Origin: Flavobacterium filum DSM 17961
Lineage (GTDB): Bacteria; Bacteroidota; Bacteroidia; Flavobacteriales; Flavobacteriaceae
Direction of reading: 5' to 3'
Assembly: GCF_000425465.1 (NCBI RefSeq)
Contig: NZ_AUDM01000003.1
Location: 124,001 to 188,000, forward strand
DNA length: 64,000 bases
The stretch's first letter is position 1; each line of letters opens with the position of its first letter. Position numbers and translations under genes: made by a program. Shown piece after piece: positions 23,670 to 32,230 of this stretch. The notes beneath the pieces are model-generated. The model saw nothing but the letters and a program-made list of their open reading frames with translations, was not told the DNA's origin and ran no database searches.

Positions 23670-26546
23670 ATGAAAAAACTTGTTTTTAGTATTTTTCTTG
23701 TCATGCAAGTGTTGGTGGGGTTTGCACAAACCTCAACGACTGTAAAAGGTACAGTAGTTGATTCCAAAACACAACGCGGCATACAAGGTGTGGTCATTAC
23801 CCTTCAAAACACAAGCGTCATGAGACTAACCTCCGCTCAAGGTGAATTTGTTTTGGAAAATGTACCAAGTGGTAACCAACTTTTAGAAATTAAAAGTCAG
23901 GGGTACACTTCACAGCTTTTAAAATTAGAAATTGTTGCCGGTCAAACACTTGACTTAGGAATTATTTCATTTGAAGAAGACATTACCAGTGAGCAACAAT
24001 TAAGTTTAATTACGCTTACAGAAACCGATTTAGGCGATGACAACAGCGGTTCAGAAAATACCGCCGGTTTATTGCAAGCCTCCAGAGATGCGTTTCAACA
24101 AGCGGCAGCGTTTAACTGGGGTCAAGCTCGTTATCGAATCAGAGGTTTAGATAACGAATATGCTACCACCATGATTAATGGTATGGTAATGAACAAGATT
24201 TATGACGGAAGACCACAATGGAGTAACTGGGGAGGATTGAATGATGCTACCCGAAATCAAGAATTTACAATGGGCTCTGCACCATCTGATTATACATTTG
24301 GTGGAATTTTAGGAACACAAGAAATTAATACAAGAGCCTCTATTTACCGTCCGGGAAGTAGAATTTCATTCTCAGGAACCAACTCTAATTACAGTTGGAG
24401 AGGAATGGCTACTCATGCTTCCGGAATGGATAAAAATGGATGGGCTTATGTAATTTCCGCTTCAAGAAGATGGGCTCAAGAAGGTTTCTTTGAAGGAACT
24501 GATTATGCCGCTAACTCATTTTTTGCGAGTGTTGAAAAAAGAATTAACAGCAAAAACAGCTTGAACTTTACTTCAATTTATGCTCAAAACAGTAGAGGAA
24601 AAAATTCGCCAAATACGGATGAAGTAACCAGTATTGCAGGTGAAAAATATAACTCTTACTGGGGATGGCAAAATGGCAAAAAGAGAAACTCAAGAGACCG
24701 AGACATTGAAGAACCAGTATTCATTTTAAGTCATTACTGGAAACCATCCAAAAAAACATCTGTTAACACAAATGTAATGTATCAATTTGGTTCAATTGGA
24801 AATTCAAGACTTGATTTTCAAGACGCAACCAATCCGGATCCAACATATTACAGAAACTTACCAAGTTATTACACATCGTTGTATAACAATAACGTAGATG
24901 AAGTTTTACAACAAAACCCTTCTGCATATCTACCTGGAGGTTTAGGAGGAATTCCAACGCCTAATTTATTAAATGCAGCAAATGCAAATTTCTTCTCTCA
25001 ACGTCAGATTGATTGGGATATGATGTATAGAGCCAACAGAACTGCAGTTGTAGATGGTAATAATGATATTATAGATTATATACCCGGCAGAAGTAAATAT
25101 GTTTTATACGAAGACCGTGTAGATGATACAACTTGGGCAGTTAACACAATTATTAACTCTCAATTAAGTGATAATATTGTTTTGAATGCCGGTGCTTCTT
25201 ATCGTAATTTAACTTCCAAAAACTTCCAAAATTTATTAGATTTACTAGGAGGTGAATATTACTCTGACATTGATAATTTCCAAGATGGTGATGCGTCGCA
25301 ATCTGATTTAAATAATCCGGATAGAGAAGTTAGAGAAGGCGATAAATTTGGTTATAATTACAAGCTTTATGCAAGTGTTATCAACGCGTTTACCCAATTT
25401 AAATTTACGTATAAAAAAGTTGATTTTTATTTGGCTCAAGAATTTTCGCGTTCTGAATACCAAAGAGAAGGTTTATATAAAAACGGTATTTATCCAACTA
25501 GTTCTTTCGGTAAAAGCAAAAAATTGGAATACGATAATTTTGGATTCAAAGGTGGTTTAACCTATAAAATTACCGGAAGACATTTTATTACAGCAAATGG
25601 TGTTTACATGTCAAAAGCTCCTTCTTTAAGAAATTCATTTCCTAATGCTCGTTTGAATAACTTAACTCTTGATGTTGATAGTGAAACCATTTCAAGTGCC
25701 GATTTAAGTTATGTGATCCGTGCTCCTAGACTAAAAGCAAGATTAACAGGTTATTATTCTAAAATTCAAAATGCAACAGAAACTTCTTTCTTCTTTGCTG
25801 AAGGTGTTTTTGAAGATAACGATGGTGATGGTGGCGATGCCTTTATTGCTGAAATTGTAACCGGAATGGATAAGTTAAATTTTGGAGGAGAGTTAGGTCT
25901 TGAATACCAAATGACTTCTACAATTAAATTAACTGCTAATGCAGGTTGGGGGCAATATACTTATGCAAACAATCCAAATGTGTTTTTAAATAATGATAAT
26001 TTAGCTGCAACAGGACAAAACACGATTGTAGGTGTTGGAACGGCTAAACTAAAAGATTATAAAATTGCAGGAACACCTCAACAAGCCTATAGCTTTGGTA
26101 TTGAATATAGAGATCCTAAATTCTGGTGGATTGGAGCAAATGCCAACTATCTTGCAAACAATTATTTAGATGTTTCTGCATTATTAAGAACAGATAGTTT
26201 TTTCAGTAATCCGGCAGATATAAGTGGTTTCCCATTTCCTGAAGCTACAGAAGAAAGAGCAAGAGAATTGTTAAAACAAGAAAAATTTGAAGATTTTACA
26301 TTGATTAATTTAGTAGGTGGAAAATCTTGGAGAATTAGTCGTAAAAACAGAAACACTTTTGGTTTCTTTGCTTCTATCAACAACATTTTTGACGTGACAT
26401 ATAAAACAGGAGGATTTGAACAAGCAAGAAATGCAAATTATCGCGAATTGAATCAAGATGTTTCAAGTGGAACACCTTCATTTGCTCCAAAATATTTTTA
26501 TGGTTTCGGAAGAACCTATTTTGTTAACTTTTACATCAATTTATAA
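23670..26546 (+). CDS. TonB-dependent receptor with N-terminal carboxypeptidase-like domain
   Basis: A 958-residue outer-membrane transporter. Signal peptide MKKLVFSIFLVMQVLVGFAQ. A carboxypeptidase-D-like regulatory domain follows (VKGTVVDSKTQRGIQGVVITL, about 25-105). The plug domain is near 130-240 (RYRIRGLDNEYATTMINGMVM), and a long beta-barrel ends in YFYGFGRTYFVNFYINL with a terminal aromatic signal. The substrate is unknown. It starts the operon with the DUF5689 lipoprotein (12-base gap) and is divergent from a secreted nuclease, suggesting uptake of nucleic-acid fragments, nucleotides or phosphate-linked compounds. Confidence 0.94.
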   Translation: MKKLVFSIFLVMQVLVGFAQTSTTVKGTVVDSKTQRGIQGVVITLQNTSVMRLTSAQGEFVLENVPSGNQLLEIKSQGYTSQLLKLEIVAGQTLDLGIISFEEDITSEQQLSLITLTETDLGDDNSGSENTAGLLQASRDAFQQAAAFNWGQARYRIRGLDNEYATTMINGMVMNKIYDGRPQWSNWGGLNDATRNQEFTMGSAPSDYTFGGILGTQEINTRASIYRPGSRISFSGTNSNYSWRGMATHASGMDKNGWAYVISASRRWAQEGFFEGTDYAANSFFASVEKRINSKNSLNFTSIYAQNSRGKNSPNTDEVTSIAGEKYNSYWGWQNGKKRNSRDRDIEEPVFILSHYWKPSKKTSVNTNVMYQFGSIGNSRLDFQDATNPDPTYYRNLPSYYTSLYNNNVDEVLQQNPSAYLPGGLGGIPTPNLLNAANANFFSQRQIDWDMMYRANRTAVVDGNNDIIDYIPGRSKYVLYEDRVDDTTWAVNTIINSQLSDNIVLNAGASYRNLTSKNFQNLLDLLGGEYYSDIDNFQDGDASQSDLNNPDREVREGDKFGYNYKLYASVINAFTQFKFTYKKVDFYLAQEFSRSEYQREGLYKNGIYPTSSFGKSKKLEYDNFGFKGGLTYKITGRHFITANGVYMSKAPSLRNSFPNARLNNLTLDVDSETISSADLSYVIRAPRLKARLTGYYSKIQNATETSFFFAEGVFEDNDGDGGDAFIAEIVTGMDKLNFGGELGLEYQMTSTIKLTANAGWGQYTYANNPNVFLNNDNLAATGQNTIVGVGTAKLKDYKIAGTPQQAYSFGIEYRDPKFWWIGANANYLANNYLDVSALLRTDSFFSNPADISGFPFPEATEERARELLKQEKFEDFTLINLVGGKSWRISRKNRNTFGFFASINNIFDVTYKTGGFEQARNANYRELNQDVSSGTPSFAPKYFYGFGRTYFVNFYINL

Positions 26547-26557
26547 AAAAAATACGT

Positions 26558-27946
26558 ATGAAAACTAATTTCTTAAAATCAATTTTATTCACGGCTTTAA
26601 TTGCCGGAATAAGCACTAGCTGTGTGAATGATGACGATTATGAAGTTCCAAATTTAGATTGTGTTGGAACTACTTTACAAAAAAACAAAGAAGTTGCTGA
26701 TATTACGGCTACGGCTACTGTAACTCAATATCTTGAAGATGATGTTATTGAAGCGTATGTAACTACAAGTGACGAAGAAGGAACTTTTTTCAAATCTATT
26801 TCTTTTCAAACCTTAGACGGTTCTAGAGGATTTAGTGTTCCTGTTGATGTAACATCAACTTTCATCAATTTTGAACCAGGAAGAAAAGTTATGATTAAGT
26901 TACAAAATTCTTATACTGATATTTCAAATGGTGGTTTGCGTATTGGTGATATCTATGTGAACTCTTCAAATGTTCCTTCTGTAGGAAGAATTCCGGAATA
27001 CAAATACAAATCTGTATTAAATAGAACATGTAATATTGTACCGGAAAGTCAATTAGTAAGAACACTTACTGTAAACGAAGCAAAACAAGATGCTAACTTA
27101 AACACTTTAATTGAGTTAGATGGTGTTCAGTTTGTTGATGCTGTTATTGGTAAAAATTACTACGAAGCAACTCAAGATTTAGGTGGTGCTACCAACCATT
27201 TGTTAACAAATAATGTTGGAAATACTGTAATTTTCAGAACAAGTAGCTTTGCACGTTTTGCTGGAAAACCAGCTCAAACAGGTTATGGTAAAGTTAGGGG
27301 TGTAATGACAAAATTTGGAAGTGATTATCAATTTGTAGCTCGTTATGAAAGAGATATTCAATTGACAGGAGAAAGAGTAGAAATTGATTTTGCTCCACCA
27401 ATCGTTGGTAATAATGTAACTTACTTATGTAGCTTAAACGAAACTTTTGAAAGTTATACAGCGGGTTCAAATACAACAGGTCAAAATGATTTTCCAAATT
27501 TCATTAACGATCCTTTCGTTGGTAATGCTTACTGGAGATGTCGCTCAAACGGAACTCCGGCAAATAAATACATTCAAATGACTGCTTTTAGCACTGCACA
27601 AAATGTTCAAACCTATTTTATTGTGCCTGTAGATTTTACATGTGCCAATTCCATTTCTTTCCAAACTAGAGCCTCATTCAATGTTGGAGCGGTTTTAAAA
27701 GTTTATTATTCAACAGATTACCAAATTGGTGGAGTTGTTAATCCTGCTAATTTAGTTGATATTACTTCTAATTTTGCAATTTCAACTTCTAATTCATCTA
27801 CCGCTGCTTTTACAAATAGTGGTGTTTGGAATTTTCCAACTTCCTTAACCGGAAATGGAGTAATTTTATTTGAATATGTTGGTTCAGCCCTTTCATCTCC
27901 GGCATTAACAACCAACATGGATATTGACAACATTGTAATTCAATAA
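26558..27946 (+). CDS. DUF5689 lipoprotein, partner of the TonB receptor
   Basis: A 462-residue lipoprotein. The signal peptide ends ALIAGISTSC, with lipobox Cys near residue 22, followed by VNDDDYE, an acidic surface-export-like stretch. The N-terminal half (about 40-270) is the OB-like DUF5689 region with ITATATVTQYLEDDVIEAYVTTSDEEG and FEPGRKVMIKL. The C-terminal half is a beta-sandwich with aromatic and Thr-rich strands (ISFQTRASFNVGAVLKVYYSTDY), a likely ligand-binding module. It follows the receptor by 11 bases and ends before a terminator. It probably captures substrate at the cell surface. Confidence 0.87.
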   Translation: MKTNFLKSILFTALIAGISTSCVNDDDYEVPNLDCVGTTLQKNKEVADITATATVTQYLEDDVIEAYVTTSDEEGTFFKSISFQTLDGSRGFSVPVDVTSTFINFEPGRKVMIKLQNSYTDISNGGLRIGDIYVNSSNVPSVGRIPEYKYKSVLNRTCNIVPESQLVRTLTVNEAKQDANLNTLIELDGVQFVDAVIGKNYYEATQDLGGATNHLLTNNVGNTVIFRTSSFARFAGKPAQTGYGKVRGVMTKFGSDYQFVARYERDIQLTGERVEIDFAPPIVGNNVTYLCSLNETFESYTAGSNTTGQNDFPNFINDPFVGNAYWRCRSNGTPANKYIQMTAFSTAQNVQTYFIVPVDFTCANSISFQTRASFNVGAVLKVYYSTDYQIGGVVNPANLVDITSNFAISTSNSSTAAFTNSGVWNFPTSLTGNGVILFEYVGSALSSPALTTNMDIDNIVIQ

Positions 27947-27952
27947 TATTTT

Positions 27953-27987
27953 AAAAACAACCTTATCCAAAGTATAAGGTTGTTTTT
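27953..27987 (+). terminator. Terminator after the DUF5689 gene
   Basis: AAAAACAACCTTAT (27953-27966) pairs perfectly with ATAAGGTTGTTTTT (27974-27987). Confidence 0.85.
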
Positions 27988-28004
27988 ATTTAACTTTTTA
28001 ATGT

Positions 28005-28457
28005 ATGAAAAAATTAGTTTTATTAGTGTCTTTTGCTTTTTTGAGTCTTTTCACTTCATGTGAAGATGATGAAAAATTGGTGGATGATTTTGTTCAGGAA
28101 AATTACATTGTTGGAAAATGGTACATCAAACAAATTGGTGCTATGAACAATTTGAATACCATAGTTTATGTTGATTATACAAATGATTCAACTTGTGAAG
28201 GAGATAATTTGGTATTAACTGAAAACGGTACTTTCGAAGAAAACTCATTTGAAGTTGTAGGATCGGCTTGCGAAAATTTTCAAACAAACGGAACCTATAA
28301 TTTAGATAAAAATATCCTTAACTTATTAACGGTTAATGAAGAAGGAGAAACAGAAACGTTACCTCTTTCCATCATTTCACTTACATATGATGCTGTTAAC
28401 ATAAGTTTTACCGATCCCGATACAGGATTACTTGTATTCTTAAAGTTGGAAAAATAA
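28005..28457 (+). CDS. Lipocalin-like lipoprotein
   Basis: A 150-residue lipoprotein. The signal peptide ends FLSLFTSC with lipobox Cys near residue 19, then acidic EDDEKLVDD. The body has YIVGKWYIKQIG at the start and a run of beta strands (NLVLTENGTFEENSFEVV, GTYNLDKNILNL, LSIISLTYDAVNISF), the pattern of Bacteroidota lipocalin-like domains. No ligand can be predicted. It sits between two terminators, just after the TonB receptor pair, so it may be transcribed on read-through or alone. Confidence 0.8.
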   Translation: MKKLVLLVSFAFLSLFTSCEDDEKLVDDFVQENYIVGKWYIKQIGAMNNLNTIVYVDYTNDSTCEGDNLVLTENGTFEENSFEVVGSACENFQTNGTYNLDKNILNLLTVNEEGETETLPLSIISLTYDAVNISFTDPDTGLLVFLKLEK

Positions 28458-28476
28458 TTCAAACTTAACCATATAG

Positions 28477-28504
28477 AAAAAGGGAGCAAATTGCTTCCTT
28501 TTTT
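28477..28504 (+). terminator. Terminator after the lipocalin-like gene
   Basis: AAGGGAGCAA pairs with TTGCTTCCTT (one G-T pair), flanked by A and T runs. Confidence 0.75.
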
Positions 28505-28520
28505 TATTTAAACATATTTT

Positions 28521-28541
28521 AACCCTAAAATTTAAAGGGTT
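28521..28541. promoter_or_regulatory. Palindromic site 1 upstream of the ammonium transporter gene
   Basis: AACCCT and AGGGTT flank AAAATTTAA. It is almost identical to the site at 28574-28594; the centres are 53 bases apart, about five helical turns. This suggests a pair of regulator binding sites. Confidence 0.6.
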
Positions 28542-28573
28542 GTTTTTGTTTTTAATTTATTTTTATATTTTTA

Positions 28574-28594
28574 TACCCTAAATTTTAAAGGGTA
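28574..28594. promoter_or_regulatory. Palindromic site 2 overlapping the ammonium transporter leader
   Basis: TACCCT and AGGGTA flank AAATTTTAA. The site ends 6 bases before the ATG at 28601, so it could block transcription or form a leader hairpin hiding the start region. Confidence 0.6.
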
Positions 28595-28600
28595 TAAGTT

Positions 28601-29935
28601 ATGAAAATTGAAAAAAGATGGATTGTTTCCTTTGTTTTGATAGCCTTTGTAGCAGTTTTAGGACTCATTTGGCCTTCTGAACCCCTAAACCTTTCTAATT
28701 TTGGAACAGAAGAAGATATTGTAACAGCTGATGTTGCTTGGTTATTAACTTCTTCGAGTTTAGTATTGCTTATGACACCCGGATTATCTTTCTTTTACGG
28801 AGGAATGGTGGGAAAGAAAAATGTCATTTCAACCATGTTGCAAAGTTTTATTTGTTTAGGAGTCGTTTCATTACTTTGGGTAGCCATTGGATTTAGTTTA
28901 GCTTTTGGTGATTCAGTTGGAATAACTATCAATGGGAATTATTATGGCATAATTGGAAATCCTTTTCAATTTGCTTTTTTTGATCAAGTATCGGTTTTGC
29001 CTCATGCTAAGATGGCTTCTACTATTCCTTTTGTGTTGTTTGCCCTTTTTCAAATGAAATTTGCTGTGATTACTCCTGCAATCATAACCGGTTCATTTGC
29101 TGAACGAGTTCGATTTATTTCCTATTTGCTTTTTATTTGTCTTTTTACCTTATTTATCTATACACCTCTTTGTCACATGGTTTGGCATCCAAATGGTTTG
29201 TTAGGAAGTTATTTTGGCGTTAAAGATTTTGCCGGTGGAACGGTTGTGCACATGAGTGCAGGGTTTGCAGCTTTGGCCGGTGTTTTAGTGCTTGGAAAAA
29301 GAAAAAACAACGAGCATATTCCAACCAATATTCCATTTGTGTTGTTAGGAACCGGTATGCTTTGGTTTGGTTGGTTTGGGTTTAATGCCGGTTCTGCTTT
29401 AGCCGCTAATGCTACCGCCGCAATGGCATTTGCAACAACAACTATTGCTTCAGCTTCAGCCATGCTTACATGGATATTTTTTGATCGCCTTCACGGAAGA
29501 AAAGTGTCAGCTTTAGGTGCATGTATTGGAGCAGTTGTTGGATTGGTTGCCATCACTCCGGCAGCTGGATTTGTAACTATTCCGCAAAGTATATTCTTCG
29601 GTTTCATTGCCGCAATCGTTTCCAATAAAATGCTGTATTGGAAAAAACTAAAAGCCATTGATGATACTCTAGATGTATTTGCTTGTCACGGTGTTGGTGG
29701 AATTATGGGAATGATTTTGACTGCTATTTTTGCACAAGGTGAAAACGCTAGTTTGCTACATGGCGGATGGAATGTATTTGGTCACCACATGATTGCCTTA
29801 CTTCTTGTTGCGGCTTTTACATTTTTTGGTTCATTGTTGCTTTATAAGGTAACAAATAGTATCATTCCGCTAAGGGTTTCCGAAGAATCTGAACAAGTTG
29901 GTTTGGATGTGTCGCAGCACGATGAACGTTTCTAA
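28601..29935 (+). CDS. amt: Ammonium transporter
   Basis: A 444-residue inner-membrane channel of the Amt/Rh family that moves ammonium into the cell. About eleven hydrophobic segments are visible. Family motifs include TPGLSFFYGGMVGKKN, ITGSFAERVRF, DFAGGTVVHMSAGFAALAG with the pore His region, WFGWFGFNAGSALAAN, and CHGVGGIMGM with the second pore His. No PII (glnK/glnB) gene is adjacent, which is the usual partner. Two ACCCT...AGGGT palindromes precede the gene. Its stop overlaps the convergent acyltransferase gene by 4 bases. Confidence 0.96.
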   Translation: MKIEKRWIVSFVLIAFVAVLGLIWPSEPLNLSNFGTEEDIVTADVAWLLTSSSLVLLMTPGLSFFYGGMVGKKNVISTMLQSFICLGVVSLLWVAIGFSLAFGDSVGITINGNYYGIIGNPFQFAFFDQVSVLPHAKMASTIPFVLFALFQMKFAVITPAIITGSFAERVRFISYLLFICLFTLFIYTPLCHMVWHPNGLLGSYFGVKDFAGGTVVHMSAGFAALAGVLVLGKRKNNEHIPTNIPFVLLGTGMLWFGWFGFNAGSALAANATAAMAFATTTIASASAMLTWIFFDRLHGRKVSALGACIGAVVGLVAITPAAGFVTIPQSIFFGFIAAIVSNKMLYWKKLKAIDDTLDVFACHGVGGIMGMILTAIFAQGENASLLHGGWNVFGHHMIALLLVAAFTFFGSLLLYKVTNSIIPLRVSEESEQVGLDVSQHDERF

Positions 29936-30687
29936 TTTATTGAAGTGGATTGATTATCGTTGATTAATTCTGTGTGAATTACCTCCCACACCTTATCGCG
30001 AATAGCTTTTTTATCGTCAACCGTAAATCCGGCTGTGGGAATAAATTCATGCACTTTTGCTCTCATTATTCCGGGACTTCCACTAAAAAACGTATAAGAT
30101 AATCTTTTCTTATTGTCATAAAAAGTCATTGGCACGATAGGAATTTGGTGTTCAATTGCTAGCCGAAACGCACCGTCTTTGAATTCAGCTAACACTACTG
30201 ATTCGTCTTCCGGCACAAGTCCTTCCGGAAAAATACAAATACTTAAGCCTTGATGAAGTCTTTTTTGAGCTCTTTCATATACTGCCATTCTACTTTTTGG
30301 ACTATCTCTATCGACTAAAATACAAGTGCGTTTATAAAAAAATCCAAAAAGCGGAATATTTGACAATTCTTTTTTTCCAACAAAAACAAAAGGATTTTTT
30401 GCAATAATCAACATCAACATTATATCAGTCATCGAAGTATGATTCGCTACCAACATGTAGCTTTCTCCTTTTTTGAATGGTTGTTCCCTTTTTACTTTTG
30501 TATAAAAACCCATGCCGAATAAAATTCCTTTTGCCCAAATCTGAGCCAATTTAAAAAAGAAAGGATACCATGTTTCTTTTAAAATAGAAACAATTAGCAA
30601 TGGAAACATAATCACAATTAAAAGTCCTATGAGCACATAAAACCATACTCTCCAAAGTATCCAAAAAACAATTTTTAACCATTTCAT
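29932..30687 (-). CDS. Lysophospholipid (1-acylglycerol-3-phosphate) acyltransferase
   Basis: A membrane-bound PlsC-type acyltransferase that adds the second acyl chain in phospholipid synthesis, or an acyl chain on a related lipid. The catalytic NHTSMTD motif (HxxxxD) follows MLVANHTSMTD near residue 74 of this start, and ICIFPEGL is the substrate-binding FPEG motif. Long N-terminal hydrophobic segments anchor it. The start chosen, MKWLKIVFW at 30687, gives a typical N-terminus; an in-frame ATG at 30729 would add 14 unusual residues. It converges on the amt gene. Confidence 0.9.
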   Translation of the reverse strand: MKWLKIVFWILWRVWFYVLIGLLIVIMFPLLIVSILKETWYPFFFKLAQIWAKGILFGMGFYTKVKREQPFKKGESYMLVANHTSMTDIMLMLIIAKNPFVFVGKKELSNIPLFGFFYKRTCILVDRDSPKSRMAVYERAQKRLHQGLSICIFPEGLVPEDESVVLAEFKDGAFRLAIEHQIPIVPMTFYDNKKRLSYTFFSGSPGIMRAKVHEFIPTAGFTVDDKKAIRDKVWEVIHTELINDNQSTSIN

Positions 30688-30825
30688 AGATCCAAATGTA
30701 CTAAAACCAATTGGTATTCTTCTATACAAAATTTGGTAAATAGTGCGAAAAAATATAACCTTTTAATTTATTGGCTTTTTTACAAAAAACTTTACGAAAT
30801 TTGTGCTTTTTTAAACCAACAGAAC

Positions 30826-31797
30826 ATGTCAAGAATACTTACTGGAATTCAAGCAACAGGAACACCACATTTAGGTAATTTATTAGGAGCGATTTTGCCG
30901 GCGATTGAAATGGCGAATCAACCTGAAAACACCTCTTTTTTATTTATTGCCGATTTACATTCAATTACGCAAATAAAAGACGGGGCTTCATTAAGACAAA
31001 ACACCTATAGTGTAGCAGCAACCTGGTTGGCCTGTGGTTTAGACATTAGTAAAGTAATTTTTTATCGTCAAAGCGATGTGCCGCAAACAGCCGAATTATC
31101 ATGGTATTTGAGCTGCTTTTTTCCTTTTCAACGCTTAACATTAGCTCATTCATTTAAAGATAAGGCGGATCGCTTGGAGGACGTAAATGCCGGACTTTTC
31201 ACCTATCCAATGTTGATGGCTGCAGATATATTATTGTATGATGCAGAGATTGTTCCTGTTGGAAAAGATCAATTACAACATTTGGAAATTACGCGAGATG
31301 TTGCCTCAAGATTCAATCATCAAATGGGAGAAACATTTGTGTTACCGGATGCCAAAATTCAAGAAGAAACCATGTATATTCCGGGAACTGATGGCCATAA
31401 AATGAGTAAATCAAGAGGAAATATCATTAATATTTTTTTAGACGACAAAGCGTTACGCAAACAAATAATGTCCATTGAAACCGACAGCAAACCTTTGGAA
31501 GAACCAAAAGACCCTGAAACCTGTAAAGTTTTTGCCATTTATAAACTATTGGCTCAACAGGATCAAGTATACGCGATGACACAAAACTATTTGGCCGGAA
31601 ATTATGGTTATGGTCATGCTAAACAAGCTCTTTTTGAATTAGTATTAGAACGTTTTCAATCAGAACGTGAAAAATATCATTATTACATGAACAATTTAGA
31701 AGAGGTTGATCGAGCTTTAAGTGACGGAGCTCAAAAAGCATCTTCTGTGGCTGATGGTGTTCTTAAACGAGTTAGACAACAATTGGGATTTTTATAA
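30826..31797 (+). CDS. trpS: Tryptophan--tRNA ligase
   Basis: Class I aminoacyl-tRNA synthetase that charges tRNA-Trp. The ATG at 30826 gives MSRILTGIQATGTPHLGNLLGA, where TPHLGN is the HIGH-type motif. KMSKS appears as GHKMSKSRGN (near residue 195 of this start). The 323-residue length matches TrpS. An in-frame upstream ATG at 30733 would add 31 residues not seen in the family. The next gene begins 1 base after its stop. Confidence 0.97.
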   Translation: MSRILTGIQATGTPHLGNLLGAILPAIEMANQPENTSFLFIADLHSITQIKDGASLRQNTYSVAATWLACGLDISKVIFYRQSDVPQTAELSWYLSCFFPFQRLTLAHSFKDKADRLEDVNAGLFTYPMLMAADILLYDAEIVPVGKDQLQHLEITRDVASRFNHQMGETFVLPDAKIQEETMYIPGTDGHKMSKSRGNIINIFLDDKALRKQIMSIETDSKPLEEPKDPETCKVFAIYKLLAQQDQVYAMTQNYLAGNYGYGHAKQALFELVLERFQSEREKYHYYMNNLEEVDRALSDGAQKASSVADGVLKRVRQQLGFL

Positions 31798-31798
31798 G

Positions 31799-32227
31799 AT
31801 GAAGCATTTTATTTTACTCGCCTTTTTTGTTTCAACATTTTTTTGCTTTGGTCAAAGTAAGGAACCTGTTTATCTTGTTTTTAACCAAAATGCGAGTGAG
31901 AATTGCTCTTTTGTCATTAAAAAAGAACCTTTAAAAAAAATCAATTTATCTTTCATTCATAAAAGGCATCGCAAAGTAAATATTACTCGATTTATTTATT
32001 GTAAAAATACTTTTGTTTTTGAATTCAAAAAAAATCAATTTGAAACTATTAGTTCAACTGACTTTTCAAAACTGAAGATTGTTACCATCAATGATCTTTT
32101 TGTTGAAGAAGAAAAAAATGAATTCAAAAAAGACATCAATCAACTTTTCCCAAAAATATTTGTATTAGAAGCCATTGAAAATGGTCAATATGCGAAATAT
32201 GAAGTCGTTTGGGAAAAGTCGATATAA
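31799..32227 (+). CDS. Small exported protein of unknown function (142 aa)
   Basis: An exported basic protein. With the ATG at 31799 it starts MKHFILLAFFVSTFFCFGQ, a good signal peptide. The mature part is rich in Lys and aromatic residues, with predicted beta strands (YLVFNQNASENCSFVIKKE, TRFIYCKNTFVFEFKK) and no known motif. It starts one base after the trpS stop, so it is probably co-transcribed. It converges on dprA, with 3 bases between the stops. Confidence 0.72.
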   Translation: MKHFILLAFFVSTFFCFGQSKEPVYLVFNQNASENCSFVIKKEPLKKINLSFIHKRHRKVNITRFIYCKNTFVFEFKKNQFETISSTDFSKLKIVTINDLFVEEEKNEFKKDINQLFPKIFVLEAIENGQYAKYEVVWEKSI

Positions 32228-32230
32228 TGG

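Noticed and set aside
30688..30825. Extended starts of the acyltransferase and trpS genes towards each other
   Set aside because: Both extensions encode atypical residues not expected at these N-termini, and the region is better read as their divergent control region.
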